Positions 1-7,864 of a stretch of DNA of 64,000 nucleotides are shown in pieces. The notes under the pieces are model-generated. The model did no database searches. It worked only from the letters and a program-made list of their open reading frames with translations, and was not told the DNA's origin. Every line of letters begins with the position of its first letter. Positions within the stretch are counted from its first letter, which is position 1. The DNA lies in NCBI RefSeq assembly GCF_005048265.1, contig NZ_SUNH01000017.1, forward strand, positions 1 through 64,000, in the 5' to 3' direction. The DNA is from Paracoccus hibiscisoli (lineage in GTDB: Bacteria > Pseudomonadota > Alphaproteobacteria > Rhodobacterales > Rhodobacteraceae). A program made the position numbers and the translations under genes.

Positions 1-142
1 GGCGACCGGGCTTGCCATCAAACGGCGCAAGCCAGGACAGGTCCTTGTCCAGCCAGATCAGCAGCGACCCGCGCTTGCGAAGCGAGGCTGTGTAGCTAGA
101 CCAGTTCGTCGTGCGATAGCGGGCGGGCGATGGCTTGCTCAT
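1..142 (-). CDS. IS5-family transposase, N-terminal fragment (runs off window)
   Basis: Reading the minus strand from an ATG at 142-140 gives an open frame starting MSKPSPARYRTTNWSSY and continuing with RKRGSLLIWLDKDLSWLAP to the window edge. This N-terminus is characteristic of the small IS5-group (IS903/IS1031-like) DDE transposases abundant in Paracoccus and Rhodobacter. Only about 47 codons are inside the window, so the catalytic residues cannot be judged. The terminal inverted repeat at 192-209 lies about 50 bp upstream of the start, as expected for one end of such an element. Confidence 0.85.
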   Translation of the reverse strand, partial: MSKPSPARYRTTNWSSYTASLRKRGSLLIWLDKDLSWLAPFDGKPGR

Positions 143-162
143 GCGGACCGTCTAACCGCATA

Positions 163-180
163 GATTCACAAATGTGAATC
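163..180. repeat. Short perfect palindrome in the IS leader
   Basis: GATTCACA-AA-TGTGAATC is a perfect inverted repeat with 8-bp arms between the IS end and the transposase start codon. It may be an operator or attenuator for transposase expression, or a structural feature of the IS end. No partner protein is identifiable. Confidence 0.4.
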
Positions 181-191
181 CTCGAAGGTCA

Positions 192-209
192 GAGTTCTGC
201 AACAACGCC
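192..209 (-). repeat. Probable terminal inverted repeat of the IS5-type element
   Basis: On the minus strand this reads GGCGTTGTTGCAGAACTC, close to the GGCTTTGTTG... ends of IS903-group elements, and it lies just outside the transposase start. It would mark the element's boundary with host DNA. The other end is outside the window, so the target-site duplication cannot be checked. Confidence 0.55.
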
Positions 210-449
210 GGACCGCCACCGGCACGGTGGACGCGGCGGGGCGTGCCGCCGCCACGGCATGTCCGGACCGGTTCCAGCCGGAGCAGCGGCCGATATCCTG
301 GTGGTTGCGCCGTCCGGGATCTGACCAGTCCGGGCAATGCTGGCCATACTGATCTTTGCCACGGTCGCCGGGTGTTCACGCGGAGTGAGAATCAGGCCGT
401 CGTCATTCCGCGGGCGGGCGCGAGGTCATTGCAACGCGCGGTGGGGTGA
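210..449. other. Intergenic stretch without a supportable gene
   Basis: Between the IS end and the gene remnant no frame shows a ribosome binding site together with protein-like sequence. The stretch is probably decayed coding DNA, because its composition resembles the neighbours. At 450-467 the sequence GGCTTTGTTAGCCAATCC resembles an IS903-type end and sits exactly where the downstream remnant becomes open. Confidence 0.4.
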
Positions 450-749
450 GGCTTTGTTAGCCAATCCGCAGGACTATCCGACTGCTCAGCGCCGCCTCAT
501 CGCGAGGCCCTTTGCATTCGAGACCGTCATGTCCACCGATTTCCTGTTCCGCTGGTCCTGGACGCGAACAACGAGTTCTCGCTGAACAGCAGCCACCGCC
601 TGTCCGTCGAGAACATCATCCCCGAGGAGACGCACACGTTCCAGTTTACCGCTACGCAGACCACGCATCACCTGATGATCCAGTCCGGAGCCGGGGTCGC
701 CAATGCGTTTAACCGCTTCGACACCATCAGCGTCACGCCCACGGACTGA
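450..749 (+). pseudogene. 3' remnant of an unrecognised protein gene
   Basis: A frame is open from 450 to the TGA at 747-749 with no usable start codon. Its last 65 or so residues look protein-like (VLDANNEFSLNSSHRLSV, then HTFQFTATQTTHHLMIQSG and FDTISVTPTD) and resemble a beta-rich secreted or surface protein tail. I do not recognise the family. The upstream part is not protein-like and begins at an IS-end-like sequence, which suggests that the 5' part was lost through transposition. It could still be a short real gene with an unseen start. Confidence 0.4.
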
Positions 750-785
750 CCCGCAGGGACCGCGCCAACATAAACAGACCCAAGC

Positions 786-818
786 GCGCGGCCCCCGGCA
801 ATCGCCGGAGGGCCGCGC
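786..818. terminator. GC-rich hairpin between convergent gene ends
   Basis: GCGCGGCCCCCGGC pairs with GCCGGAGGGCCGCGC around an AATC loop, with one bulged A. It lies between the plus-strand remnant ending at 749 and the minus-strand lipoprotein gene ending at 905. There is no T-run on either side, so termination is likely but not certain. Confidence 0.5.
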
Positions 819-904
819 TCAGATACGCCGTCGGGTCTGGCGCTGCCTCCCGTTCGGGTGGCTGTCAACGGCCCTTACGGACGTTGGCGTCACCGGCGCG
901 GGCC

Positions 905-1555
905 TCAGCGGCAGCTGGACGGCGCGACGCCAGACGCAGTCAGCGCCCATCCGCGCATCTGCCCCACCAGCTGGCGCGCGCCCGCGTCAAAGGCCGGGAT
1001 CAGATCCGCGGTGCGGGTGCTGGCGGCGGGCACGGTGGCGGAAAAGCTGGCGCGGGATACGACATTGGCCTCCATCTCGCTGACCATCTGGGCATCGACG
1101 GTCAGGCGGATGACCACGCCGCCATCGGCCATCTCGGCATTGAAATCGCGAATGTCGCTGATCAGGGCGTAATCACCCGACAGGCCCAAGGGCGCGCGGC
1201 CCACATGGCGAAAGCTGCCCGTGGCGCCCAGGCTTTCGACCAGCAGGCGTTGCAGCGTCAGGGGCACGGTGTCGCCCCATTCCGCATCGGGCAGGTATTG
1301 CGTCTGCAGGACCGACGGGCGGATCATGATGCGGTTGCTGTCCAGCGTGCCGCGTGTCTTGGGCGGCTCGACCACCAGCTCGCCGATGCGGGCGGGGCCG
1401 CAGGTCAGCGCGGCGGGGGGGCGCAGCTCGAACAGGTCGCGCTCGGGTTCGCCCTGCAGGGCGGACAGCGCGCCGCATCCGGGCAGGGCGGCCATGGCTG
1501 CGACCGCAAGGGCGCGGATCAGACGGGTCGGGGGCAGGCGCATGGGGAACCTCAT
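905..1555 (-). CDS. ABC-type transport auxiliary lipoprotein (LinN/PqiC-like)
   Basis: A 216-residue protein with a lipoprotein signal peptide ending in the lipobox LPGC (about residues 24-27), followed by a single periplasmic domain of the ABC-type transport auxiliary lipoprotein family. It is the last gene of a four-gene minus-strand operon (permease, ATPase, MCE protein, lipoprotein). Its ATG overlaps the TGA of the MCE gene as ATGA, so translation is coupled. By analogy with PqiC and LinN it should be an outer-membrane-anchored partner that helps the MCE protein shuttle lipids across the periplasm. A second ATG lies at codon 5. The substrate is unknown. Confidence 0.85.
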   Translation of the reverse strand: MRFPMRLPPTRLIRALAVAAMAALPGCGALSALQGEPERDLFELRPPAALTCGPARIGELVVEPPKTRGTLDSNRIMIRPSVLQTQYLPDAEWGDTVPLTLQRLLVESLGATGSFRHVGRAPLGLSGDYALISDIRDFNAEMADGGVVIRLTVDAQMVSEMEANVVSRASFSATVPAASTRTADLIPAFDAGARQLVGQMRGWALTASGVAPSSCR

Positions 1556-2799
1556 CTGCGGAATTCGGGGGTGCGGGGGCCGGTCAGCAGCTGCGCCGGG
1601 TTGCGCCGCAGGGTCGAGACCAGCTGATTCATGTTCTGGACCAGCGCGCGCATGTCCTGGGACAGGCGGGTGATCTGGGGCAGCGTGTCGCCCGCAAAGG
1701 ACTGCACCGGCCCGCGCGCGCCGTCCAGCACGCCGCGCAGCGCGGCAAAGGCGGCGGCGGCATTGTCCGAGGCCTGGCGCAAGCTGGCGCTGATCTGCGG
1801 CAGGTCGGCGGGCAGGCTGGCCAGCGCGCCGTTCAGCGCCGCCAGCGTGGCGCGCAGGTCGGTGGCCACCGGGGCCAGGTCACGGCTGATCACGCCCTCG
1901 GCCGCGTCAAAGGCCCGCGTCCCCGAGGCCAGCGTCCGGTCCAGCCCGTCCAGACTGGCCAGACCGCGGTCGGTCAGCTGGGTCAACCCGGCGGCACTGC
2001 GTTCCAGCTGCTGGGTCAGCGTGGTCAGGTCGCCCGCGACATAGCCGTCCACCCCCTCCAGCGTAGCGGTCGCCGCGGCCAGCGTCGTCTCGGCCCGGCT
2101 GGCGGCATCGGCAAAGCGGTCCAGCGTGACGCCTGCGCTGCGGCTGAGGCCGTCCATCTGCGCGCCAAAGGCCGCGATGCCGGTGGCCGCCTGCGCGATG
2201 GCATCGGTGGCGGTCGCCACATCGTCCAGCGCCCGGTCCAGATTGCCGCTGGAGCGTTCGACATTGTCCAGGATCGCCGCCACCCGACCCTGGTTCTCGG
2301 GGCCCAGCACCTGGGTCAGCTGTTCGGCCACCAGGCTGAGGCGTTCGATGATCTGCGGCCCCTCGTCCGACAGCGTCTGCAACGCCGAGCGGCTGGAGGC
2401 GATGACCGGCACCGCCCCCGTATCGGCATCGCGCAGCAGCGGCGCGCGCGCCGACCCCGCGCTGATCGCGATCAGTGCCACCCCGGTCACGCCCTGCACC
2501 TCCAGGGCTGCGGTGCTGTCGGTGCGGATGGGCGTGTCCAGCGTCACCTCGATGCGCACGCGGACCGGCAGCGGGTTGCCGGGGGCCAGCTGCATGTCGA
2601 TCACCCGCCCCACGGGCAGGCCCGCGAACCGCACCTCGGATGCGGCACCAAGGCCCGAGACCTCCGGGAAATACACGTCATACTGCTGAAACTGGCGGTC
2701 CAGCTGCAGGTTGGTGAACCACAGCACGAACCCCAGGATTCCCAGGAACCCCGCGATGGTAAAGGCGCCGATCAGGGCATAGCTGGCTTTGGTCTCCAC
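1552..2799 (-). CDS. MlaD/LinM-family MCE domain protein
   Basis: A 415-residue protein with one N-terminal membrane helix (about residues 8-28), an MCE domain at about 38-115, and a long alanine-rich helical C-terminal region (about 150-400) expected to form the helical barrel or needle seen in larger MCE proteins. I chose the GTG at 2799-2797 because AAGGAG sits 8 nt upstream. An upstream ATG would lie inside the ATPase gene and lacks this signal. It follows the ATPase stop by 4 bp. Such proteins bind lipids and form the periplasmic conduit of Mla/Pqi/Lin transporters. Confidence 0.88.
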   Translation of the reverse strand: METKASYALIGAFTIAGFLGILGFVLWFTNLQLDRQFQQYDVYFPEVSGLGAASEVRFAGLPVGRVIDMQLAPGNPLPVRVRIEVTLDTPIRTDSTAALEVQGVTGVALIAISAGSARAPLLRDADTGAVPVIASSRSALQTLSDEGPQIIERLSLVAEQLTQVLGPENQGRVAAILDNVERSSGNLDRALDDVATATDAIAQAATGIAAFGAQMDGLSRSAGVTLDRFADAASRAETTLAAATATLEGVDGYVAGDLTTLTQQLERSAAGLTQLTDRGLASLDGLDRTLASGTRAFDAAEGVISRDLAPVATDLRATLAALNGALASLPADLPQISASLRQASDNAAAAFAALRGVLDGARGPVQSFAGDTLPQITRLSQDMRALVQNMNQLVSTLRRNPAQLLTGPRTPEFRR

Positions 2800-2803
2800 G
2801 CGT

Positions 2804-3571
2804 CTACTCCTTGCCGGTGGCGGCGCGGGCGCGGGGCCCGTGGAAATATTCATGCACCCAAGGGTGATCGACGGTCAGCATATCGGCCATGGTGCCGGTG
2901 GTCAGCACGCGGCGTTCGGCCAGCACCGCCACCCGGTCGCAACAGGCATGCAGCGTGTCCAGATCATGCGTGACCAGAAACACCGACAGGTTCAGCGCGT
3001 CGCGCAGCGTCACGATCAGCCGGTCAAAGGCCGTGGCCCCGATCGGGTCCAGACCGGCGGTGGGTTCGTCCAGAAACAGGATCTCGGGGTCCAGGGCCAG
3101 GGCCCGGGCCAGACCGGCGCGCTTGCGCATGCCGCCCGACAGGTCGGCGGGGAAATCGGCATTGGCCTTCCACGGCAGGCCCGCCATGCTGACCTTCAGC
3201 TCGGCCAGACCCTCGCGTTGCGCATCGGTCAGGCTGGGCACGGCGCGCAGCGGCACCTCGACATTCTCGCGCACGGTCAGGGCCGAGAACAGCGCCCCGT
3301 CCTGAAACATCACGCCCCACCGCTGTTCCAGCGCGCGGCGGTCGTCGCCCGACAGCGCACCGATCTGGCGGCCCAGAACCTCGATGCTGCCGGCCTGCGT
3401 GGCCTCCAGCCCGACGATGGCACGCAGCAGAACCGACTTGCCGGTGCCCGAACCGCCGACCACGCCCAGGATCTCTCCGCGCCGCAGGTCCAGGTCCAGA
3501 TCGTCATGGACCACATGCGACCCAAAGGCCGTGCGCAGGCCCCGGACGCGGATCACGGGGTCCCCGCTCAC
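2804..3571 (-). CDS. MlaF/LinL-type ABC transporter ATP-binding protein
   Basis: A 255-residue ATPase. Walker A (GGSGTGKS) is at about residues 39-46, the Q-loop at VMFQDGALFS, the signature LSGGMRKR at about 144-151, and Walker B ILFLDEP at about 164-170; the H-loop is VTHD. SGGM in place of SGGQ is typical of the MlaF subfamily. The GTG start (VSGDPVIRV) overlaps the permease TGA as GTGA. It should energise lipid movement by the adjacent MlaE-like permease and MCE protein. Confidence 0.92.
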   Translation of the reverse strand: MSGDPVIRVRGLRTAFGSHVVHDDLDLDLRRGEILGVVGGSGTGKSVLLRAIVGLEATQAGSIEVLGRQIGALSGDDRRALEQRWGVMFQDGALFSALTVRENVEVPLRAVPSLTDAQREGLAELKVSMAGLPWKANADFPADLSGGMRKRAGLARALALDPEILFLDEPTAGLDPIGATAFDRLIVTLRDALNLSVFLVTHDLDTLHACCDRVAVLAERRVLTTGTMADMLTVDHPWVHEYFHGPRARAATGKE

Positions 3572-4659
3572 AGCCCGACCTGCGCGAAAAAGATGGAAAA
3601 GGCCGCATCCGCGATGATCACCGCAAAGATCGCGCTGACCACCGCAGAGGAGGTCATCCGCCCCAGGGATTCCGCGTCCTTGCCGACCTGCATGCCCGCG
3701 TGACAGCCGATCACCCCGATGATCAGCGCGAAGACCGGCGCCTTGAGCAGCCCGACGATGGCATGGGTCACGCTGATATCGGCCAGCCGCGCCAGGAACA
3801 CGGCGGGCGATATCCCCAGCTCGACCCAGGACATCACCGCGCCCCCGATCAGCCCCGACAGCGCCGAGATCAGCCCCAGGATGGGCAGCATCACCACCAG
3901 CGCCAGCACGCGCGGCAGGATCAGCACCATGTCGGGGTCCAACCCCAGGGTGCGCATCGCGTCGATTTCCTGGCGCATCTTCATCGACCCGATCGACGCC
4001 GTCAGCGCCGATGCCGTGCGCCCCGCCACCACGATGGCGGTCAGCAGGATGCCCAGTTCGCGCAGGATGGAAATGGCGATCAGGTCCACGACAAAGACCT
4101 CGGCCCCGAACTGGCGCAGCTGGTCGGACCCCTGATAGGCCAGCACCACCCCGATCAGAAAGGACATCACCGCGACGATGGGCACAGCGCGCAGGCCGGT
4201 CTGCTGTGCATGATGGACCAGCGATGTCATCGGAAAGCGCGACGGCCTGCGGAGGCCGCGGGCCAGGGCGGCCAGCACGCGGCCCAGATATTCGGCCAGC
4301 TGCGCCAGATAGCGCAGCGCGCCCACCACCCGCGCCCCGGTCGCGACCAGCAGCCGCCGCCAGCGAGGGTCGGGCGCAGGGTCGGCCTTGCGCAGGGGCA
4401 GGGCCTCGGCGACGGTGTCCAGCAACCTCGCATGGCCCGCGGACAGCCCGACCAGATCGGCCCCCGCCGCGCGGCGCGCCACCAGATCCCAGGCCCCCGC
4501 CGTGTCCAGCCGCGACAGGCCGGACAGGTCGATCCGCGCCGAAGGGGAAACCGGGGCCAGCGCGCCAAGCGTCCACACGACCAGATCGCCGGACAGCATC
4601 ACGCCGTTGTCGGACGGGGTGACGGACAGGTTGGAAAGGGACGCATCGCCGGTGGTCAT
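3568..4659 (-). CDS. MlaE/LinK-type ABC transporter permease with N-terminal STAS-like domain
   Basis: The first about 110 residues resemble a STAS-type domain (IDLSGLSRLDTAG). The remaining about 250 residues are an MlaE permease with five to six membrane helices and the conserved elements GVVLAYQGSDQLRQFGAEVF and EIDAMRTLGLDP. I use the ATG at 4659; a GTG at 4671 is an alternative, and neither has a strong ribosome binding site. It heads the four-gene lipid transport operon. The order permease-ATPase-MCE-lipoprotein is that of linKLMN of Sphingobium and related Mla-type systems for outer-membrane lipid or hydrophobic-compound homeostasis. Confidence 0.9.
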   Translation of the reverse strand: MTTGDASLSNLSVTPSDNGVMLSGDLVVWTLGALAPVSPSARIDLSGLSRLDTAGAWDLVARRAAGADLVGLSAGHARLLDTVAEALPLRKADPAPDPRWRRLLVATGARVVGALRYLAQLAEYLGRVLAALARGLRRPSRFPMTSLVHHAQQTGLRAVPIVAVMSFLIGVVLAYQGSDQLRQFGAEVFVVDLIAISILRELGILLTAIVVAGRTASALTASIGSMKMRQEIDAMRTLGLDPDMVLILPRVLALVVMLPILGLISALSGLIGGAVMSWVELGISPAVFLARLADISVTHAIVGLLKAPVFALIIGVIGCHAGMQVGKDAESLGRMTSSAVVSAIFAVIIADAAFSIFFAQVGL

Positions 4660-4760
4660 GGCCGCTTGCACTCGCTTTCGTTCAGCCGTCAGTGCGCGTG
4701 CGGGGCCAAAAAGTCAATTCAAACCGCATGGTTCGCGCAAACCGCATCGCGCCATGCAAA

Positions 4761-4785
4761 AGGCCCGCGACGATGTCGCGGGCCT
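4761..4785 (-). terminator. Rho-independent terminator after the yceI gene
   Basis: AGGCCCGCGAC-GAT-GTCGCGGGCCT is an 11-bp stem. On the minus strand it is followed by TTTT, 22 bp beyond the stop codon of the YceI gene. Confidence 0.8.
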
Positions 4786-4806
4786 GATGGTCGTCCCTGC
4801 GCGGGA

Positions 4807-5385
4807 TCACTCCTGCGGCATGGCCTCGACCGAGATGATCACCTCGACCTCGTCCGACACGGCGGGGGCGAACATGCCCAGGCCATAGTCGCTGCGCAGC
4901 AGGGTCGTGGTGGCGTTGAAGCCCAGCCACGGCTTGTTCTCCATCGGGTGGGTGCCCTGCTGGTTCAGCGTGGTGTCCAGCACGACCGACTGGGTCACGC
5001 CGTTCAGCGTCAGATCGCCGGTGATCAGCGCGGTGGTGTCGCCGGTGACCTCGATGCCCGTGGACACGAAGGTGACCTCGGGGGCGGCACCCTCGGCGCC
5101 GAAGAAGTCGCCCGACAGGAAATGCTCGTCACGGCCGGCAAAGCCGGTCATCAGCGAGGCGACGGGGAACGTGGCCTCGACTGAGGAGGCGGCCGGGTCC
5201 TCGGCGTCGAAGGTGATCACGCCGGTGATGTCGCCGAACATCCCGTAGGTGGTCGAAAAGCCCAGGTGGTCATAGTTGAACACGATCTGGCTGTGCGAGG
5301 TGTCCAGGTCATAGGCCACAGGCTCGGCCAGGGCGGCACCGGCGACAAGGGTCAGGGCGGCGGTCAGGGCGGTTGTTTTCAGCAT
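4807..5385 (-). CDS. Secreted YceI family protein
   Basis: A 192-residue protein with a Sec signal peptide cut after about residue 21 (GAALA|EP), followed by a complete YceI-like lipocalin-fold domain. Visible motifs are YDLDTSHSQIVFNYDHLG and the repeated VTFDAEDPAASSVEATFPV-type strands. YceI domains bind isoprenoid lipids such as polyprenyl-quinone tails. I chose the second in-frame ATG because GGAG lies 8 nt upstream of it; the first ATG would start inside that site. It lies downstream of, and on the same strand as, a cytochrome b561-YceI fusion, which suggests a shared redox or isoprenoid role in the periplasm. Confidence 0.9.
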   Translation of the reverse strand: MLKTTALTAALTLVAGAALAEPVAYDLDTSHSQIVFNYDHLGFSTTYGMFGDITGVITFDAEDPAASSVEATFPVASLMTGFAGRDEHFLSGDFFGAEGAAPEVTFVSTGIEVTGDTTALITGDLTLNGVTQSVVLDTTLNQQGTHPMENKPWLGFNATTTLLRSDYGLGMFAPAVSDEVEVIISVEAMPQE

Positions 5386-5492
5386 CGAAATCTCCATTCG
5401 TTATGGGGGCACCATCCTTGCAAAAGGGGGTGCGGGGCAACTAGCGATGCGCGAACAGGCCCTGTCAGCCTGCGCACATCTGCGTGGGATCG

Positions 5493-6647
5493 TCAGCGCC
5501 GGGCGGTCAGGGCCACGGTCAGGTCCACCTCGAATCCCACCGTCGATTCATCGGAATAGCCCGCCCCCACCTGCCAGTCGCGGCGGTCCATGACCGCCTG
5601 ACCCTGCATCTGCGCCAAGCCGTCGGTGATGGTCAGGGTAAAGGGCAGCGTGACGGGCATCTGCTGGCCGCGCAGGCTCAGCGGGCCTTCGGCGACATAG
5701 CCGTCGCCCTCGGGGCGGATGATGCCCTCAAAGACGGCGGTGGGGTTGGCGGCGACGTCAAAGAATTCGGCGCCCTTGGCCTGATCGGTGACGGTGCCGA
5801 TGGTCACGCTGTCCATGTTGATGGTCACGGTCACCGCCCCTGCCCCGCTGTCCGGGTCAAAGGTGATCGCCGCCGTCCAGTCGGAGAACTGCCCGGTGAC
5901 GGTCGACCCCATCTGGCGCACGGCGAAGCCCAGCGTCCCGTCCTGGACCTGCCAGTCCGAGGCCGCCTGTTCCAGCGTCGCACCGGGGGCCGCGTCAATG
6001 GGCCGGGTGGCCAGCGCATAGGCCGCCCCCGCCCCGAACACCGCCAGCGCGACCAGCGCGGGCATCAGGTGCCGCGCCACGATGCCGTCGCCCGCGGGCA
6101 GGCCCCGCGTCATGCGCGATAGCACGCCGTCGCGGTCGATCACGGCGTGCTTGACGGCGCCCGCCACATGCAGGGCGACCGACCCGATCAGCAGAAAGGC
6201 AAAGACGTGATGCACCTGCGCCATCGTCATCGCCAGCGCGGGCGATTTCGGCACCAGTGGCAGGCCCTGCCCCAGCGGCCACAGGATCGGGGCATAGCCC
6301 TCGGACGCGGCATGTTCGATCCAGCCGGTCACCGGGACCAGCACCATCGCGCCATAGAGGGTCCAGTGCACCGCCTCGGCCAGCAGCGTCTCAAGGCGGC
6401 GTTCGGGATGGACGGGGGCGGGGCGGGTCTGGGTCAGCGCCCAGCCGATCCGCGCCAGCGCCACGACCAGCGCCGCGATGCCCAGCGTCTTGTGCACGGA
6501 AAAGACCTGCACCTTGAGCGCCATCTGGTCCAGCGGGATGCGTTCGGCCCACAGACCCAGGGCGATGTTGGACAGGATGATCAGGGCGGTCAGCCAATGC
6601 AGGCTGCGGGCGACGCTGCCATAGCTGCGGGCGGTGTTGTGGCGCAT
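5493..6647 (-). CDS. Cytochrome b561 - YceI fusion protein
   Basis: A 384-residue protein. Residues about 5-180 form a cytochrome b561 domain (four helices; candidate haem histidines in SLHWLT, SVHKTLG, AVHWTLYG and QVHHVFAF). A further helix at about 190-210 links it to a YceI domain (about 222-383) that should face the periplasm. The start is the ATG opening MRHNTARSYG; upstream in-frame codons lie in unstructured sequence. The b561 part would exchange electrons with ubiquinol while the YceI part could present an isoprenoid quinone. The fusion is known in Proteobacteria, but its function is not settled. Confidence 0.9.
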   Translation of the reverse strand: MRHNTARSYGSVARSLHWLTALIILSNIALGLWAERIPLDQMALKVQVFSVHKTLGIAALVVALARIGWALTQTRPAPVHPERRLETLLAEAVHWTLYGAMVLVPVTGWIEHAASEGYAPILWPLGQGLPLVPKSPALAMTMAQVHHVFAFLLIGSVALHVAGAVKHAVIDRDGVLSRMTRGLPAGDGIVARHLMPALVALAVFGAGAAYALATRPIDAAPGATLEQAASDWQVQDGTLGFAVRQMGSTVTGQFSDWTAAITFDPDSGAGAVTVTINMDSVTIGTVTDQAKGAEFFDVAANPTAVFEGIIRPEGDGYVAEGPLSLRGQQMPVTLPFTLTITDGLAQMQGQAVMDRRDWQVGAGYSDESTVGFEVDLTVALTARR

Positions 6648-6735
6648 GGGGGACCCTTGGTTCCGGTTTCCCCAGCCATAGCGCAGAACGCGCGGCGGGG
6701 GCACTGTCCCCGCCGCACATCGGCTGTGCGGGCCG

Positions 6736-7854
6736 TCACAGGTCGATGACGCGCCCTTCGGTCATGGCGGTCTGGGCCGCCAGGCCCATACGCACGGCCC
6801 AGATGCCGTCCAGGACCGTGACCTCGGGGGCTGTGCGCTGGCCGCGCACCAGCTCCAGGAACCGCTGATGCTGATAGAAGGTCGAGCCGTTGTGATCGCC
6901 CGCCTCCAGCAGGGTCGGATCGACCGGGATCTCATGGACCTGCGGCCCCTTGGGGTCGCGCGGCGACACGACCACCTGCGCCACCGGCGGCGCGCCCAGA
7001 TGGTCGGGCCAGAACCGGGTCGGGCCGGGAACGAAGGCCTCGATCTTGCCCCGGGGGCCGACGGCGCTGATCTCCTCCTGCCAGCGGGCGCCCTCGGCGA
7101 ACATGCACAGCTCCAGCATGGCGCGGGTGCCATTGGCGAAATCCACCGCGACATAGCCATGATCAAAGATGTCGGGCACCCGGCCGTCATGGGATTCGTC
7201 CAGATGGTTCACGGCCTGCCCGCCGGTCGCCATGACGCGCACCGGGTCCGACCCCATGGCCAGCCGCATCAGGTCAAAGAAATGGCAGCATTTCTCGACA
7301 AAGGTGCCGCCGGTCTGGTTGTTGAAGCGGTTCCAGTTGCCGACCTTGGACAGGAACGGAAAGCGATGCTCTCGGATCGAGAACATGCGGATGCCGCCGG
7401 TGGCATCCGCTGCCATCTCCAGCAGGCGCGCGACGGGCGGCATATAGCGGTATTCCATCGCCACCCAGACCGGCGCCGGGTAATCGGCGGCCAGCGCCTG
7501 GACCGCGGCCAGATCGCGCGGATCGGTGAACAGCGGCTTTTCCACCAGCACCGGCAGGGGGCGGCGGGCGGCGGCGGCCTGCAGCTGTTCGACATGGCGG
7601 TGATTCGGGCTGGCGATCAGCAGACAGTCCAGATCGGGCTGGGCCAGCAGCGCCTCGATGCTGTCCACGAAACGCGCATCGGGAACCAGGGCCGCGGCGC
7701 GGGCGCGCATCGCGGCGTCGGGCTCGAATATCGCGCCGACCGCGGTGCCGGGCAGCAGGGCGATGTTGCGCAGGTGTTCCTGACCCATCATCCCGCAGCC
7801 GATCACGCCATAGGTGATGGTGCGGCTGCGCAGGGGGGGCGGTTGCAGGGTCAT
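6736..7854 (-). CDS. Gfo/Idh/MocA family NAD(P)-dependent enzyme
   Basis: A 372-residue protein with an N-terminal Rossmann domain (GVIGCGMMGQEH, about residues 16-27), the family EKP motif at 105-107, and a C-terminal alpha/beta domain carrying a GNWNRFNNQTGGTFVEKCCH segment. AGGAG lies 8 nt before the ATG. It is 10 bp downstream of the GntR regulator gene and probably cotranscribed with it, divergent from the desulfonation operon. Family members oxidise sugars, or hydrolyse glycosides by an NAD-dependent mechanism (GH109, GH188). Since GH188 contains NAD-dependent sulfoquinovosidases, that role is worth testing here; this is inference from context only. Confidence 0.88.
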   Translation of the reverse strand: MTLQPPPLRSRTITYGVIGCGMMGQEHLRNIALLPGTAVGAIFEPDAAMRARAAALVPDARFVDSIEALLAQPDLDCLLIASPNHRHVEQLQAAAARRPLPVLVEKPLFTDPRDLAAVQALAADYPAPVWVAMEYRYMPPVARLLEMAADATGGIRMFSIREHRFPFLSKVGNWNRFNNQTGGTFVEKCCHFFDLMRLAMGSDPVRVMATGGQAVNHLDESHDGRVPDIFDHGYVAVDFANGTRAMLELCMFAEGARWQEEISAVGPRGKIEAFVPGPTRFWPDHLGAPPVAQVVVSPRDPKGPQVHEIPVDPTLLEAGDHNGSTFYQHQRFLELVRGQRTAPEVTVLDGIWAVRMGLAAQTAMTEGRVIDL

Positions 7855-7864
7855 GGGGCTCTCC

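Noticed and set aside
450..467. A second IS903-type terminal repeat
   Set aside because: The match GGCTTTGTTAGCCAATCC is suggestive but has no matching partner or target duplication in the window.
1354..2973. A long plus-strand open frame opposite the MCE gene
   Set aside because: It has no recognisable domain and a low-complexity Arg/Gly/Gln composition, and it overlaps the well-supported lipid transporter operon.
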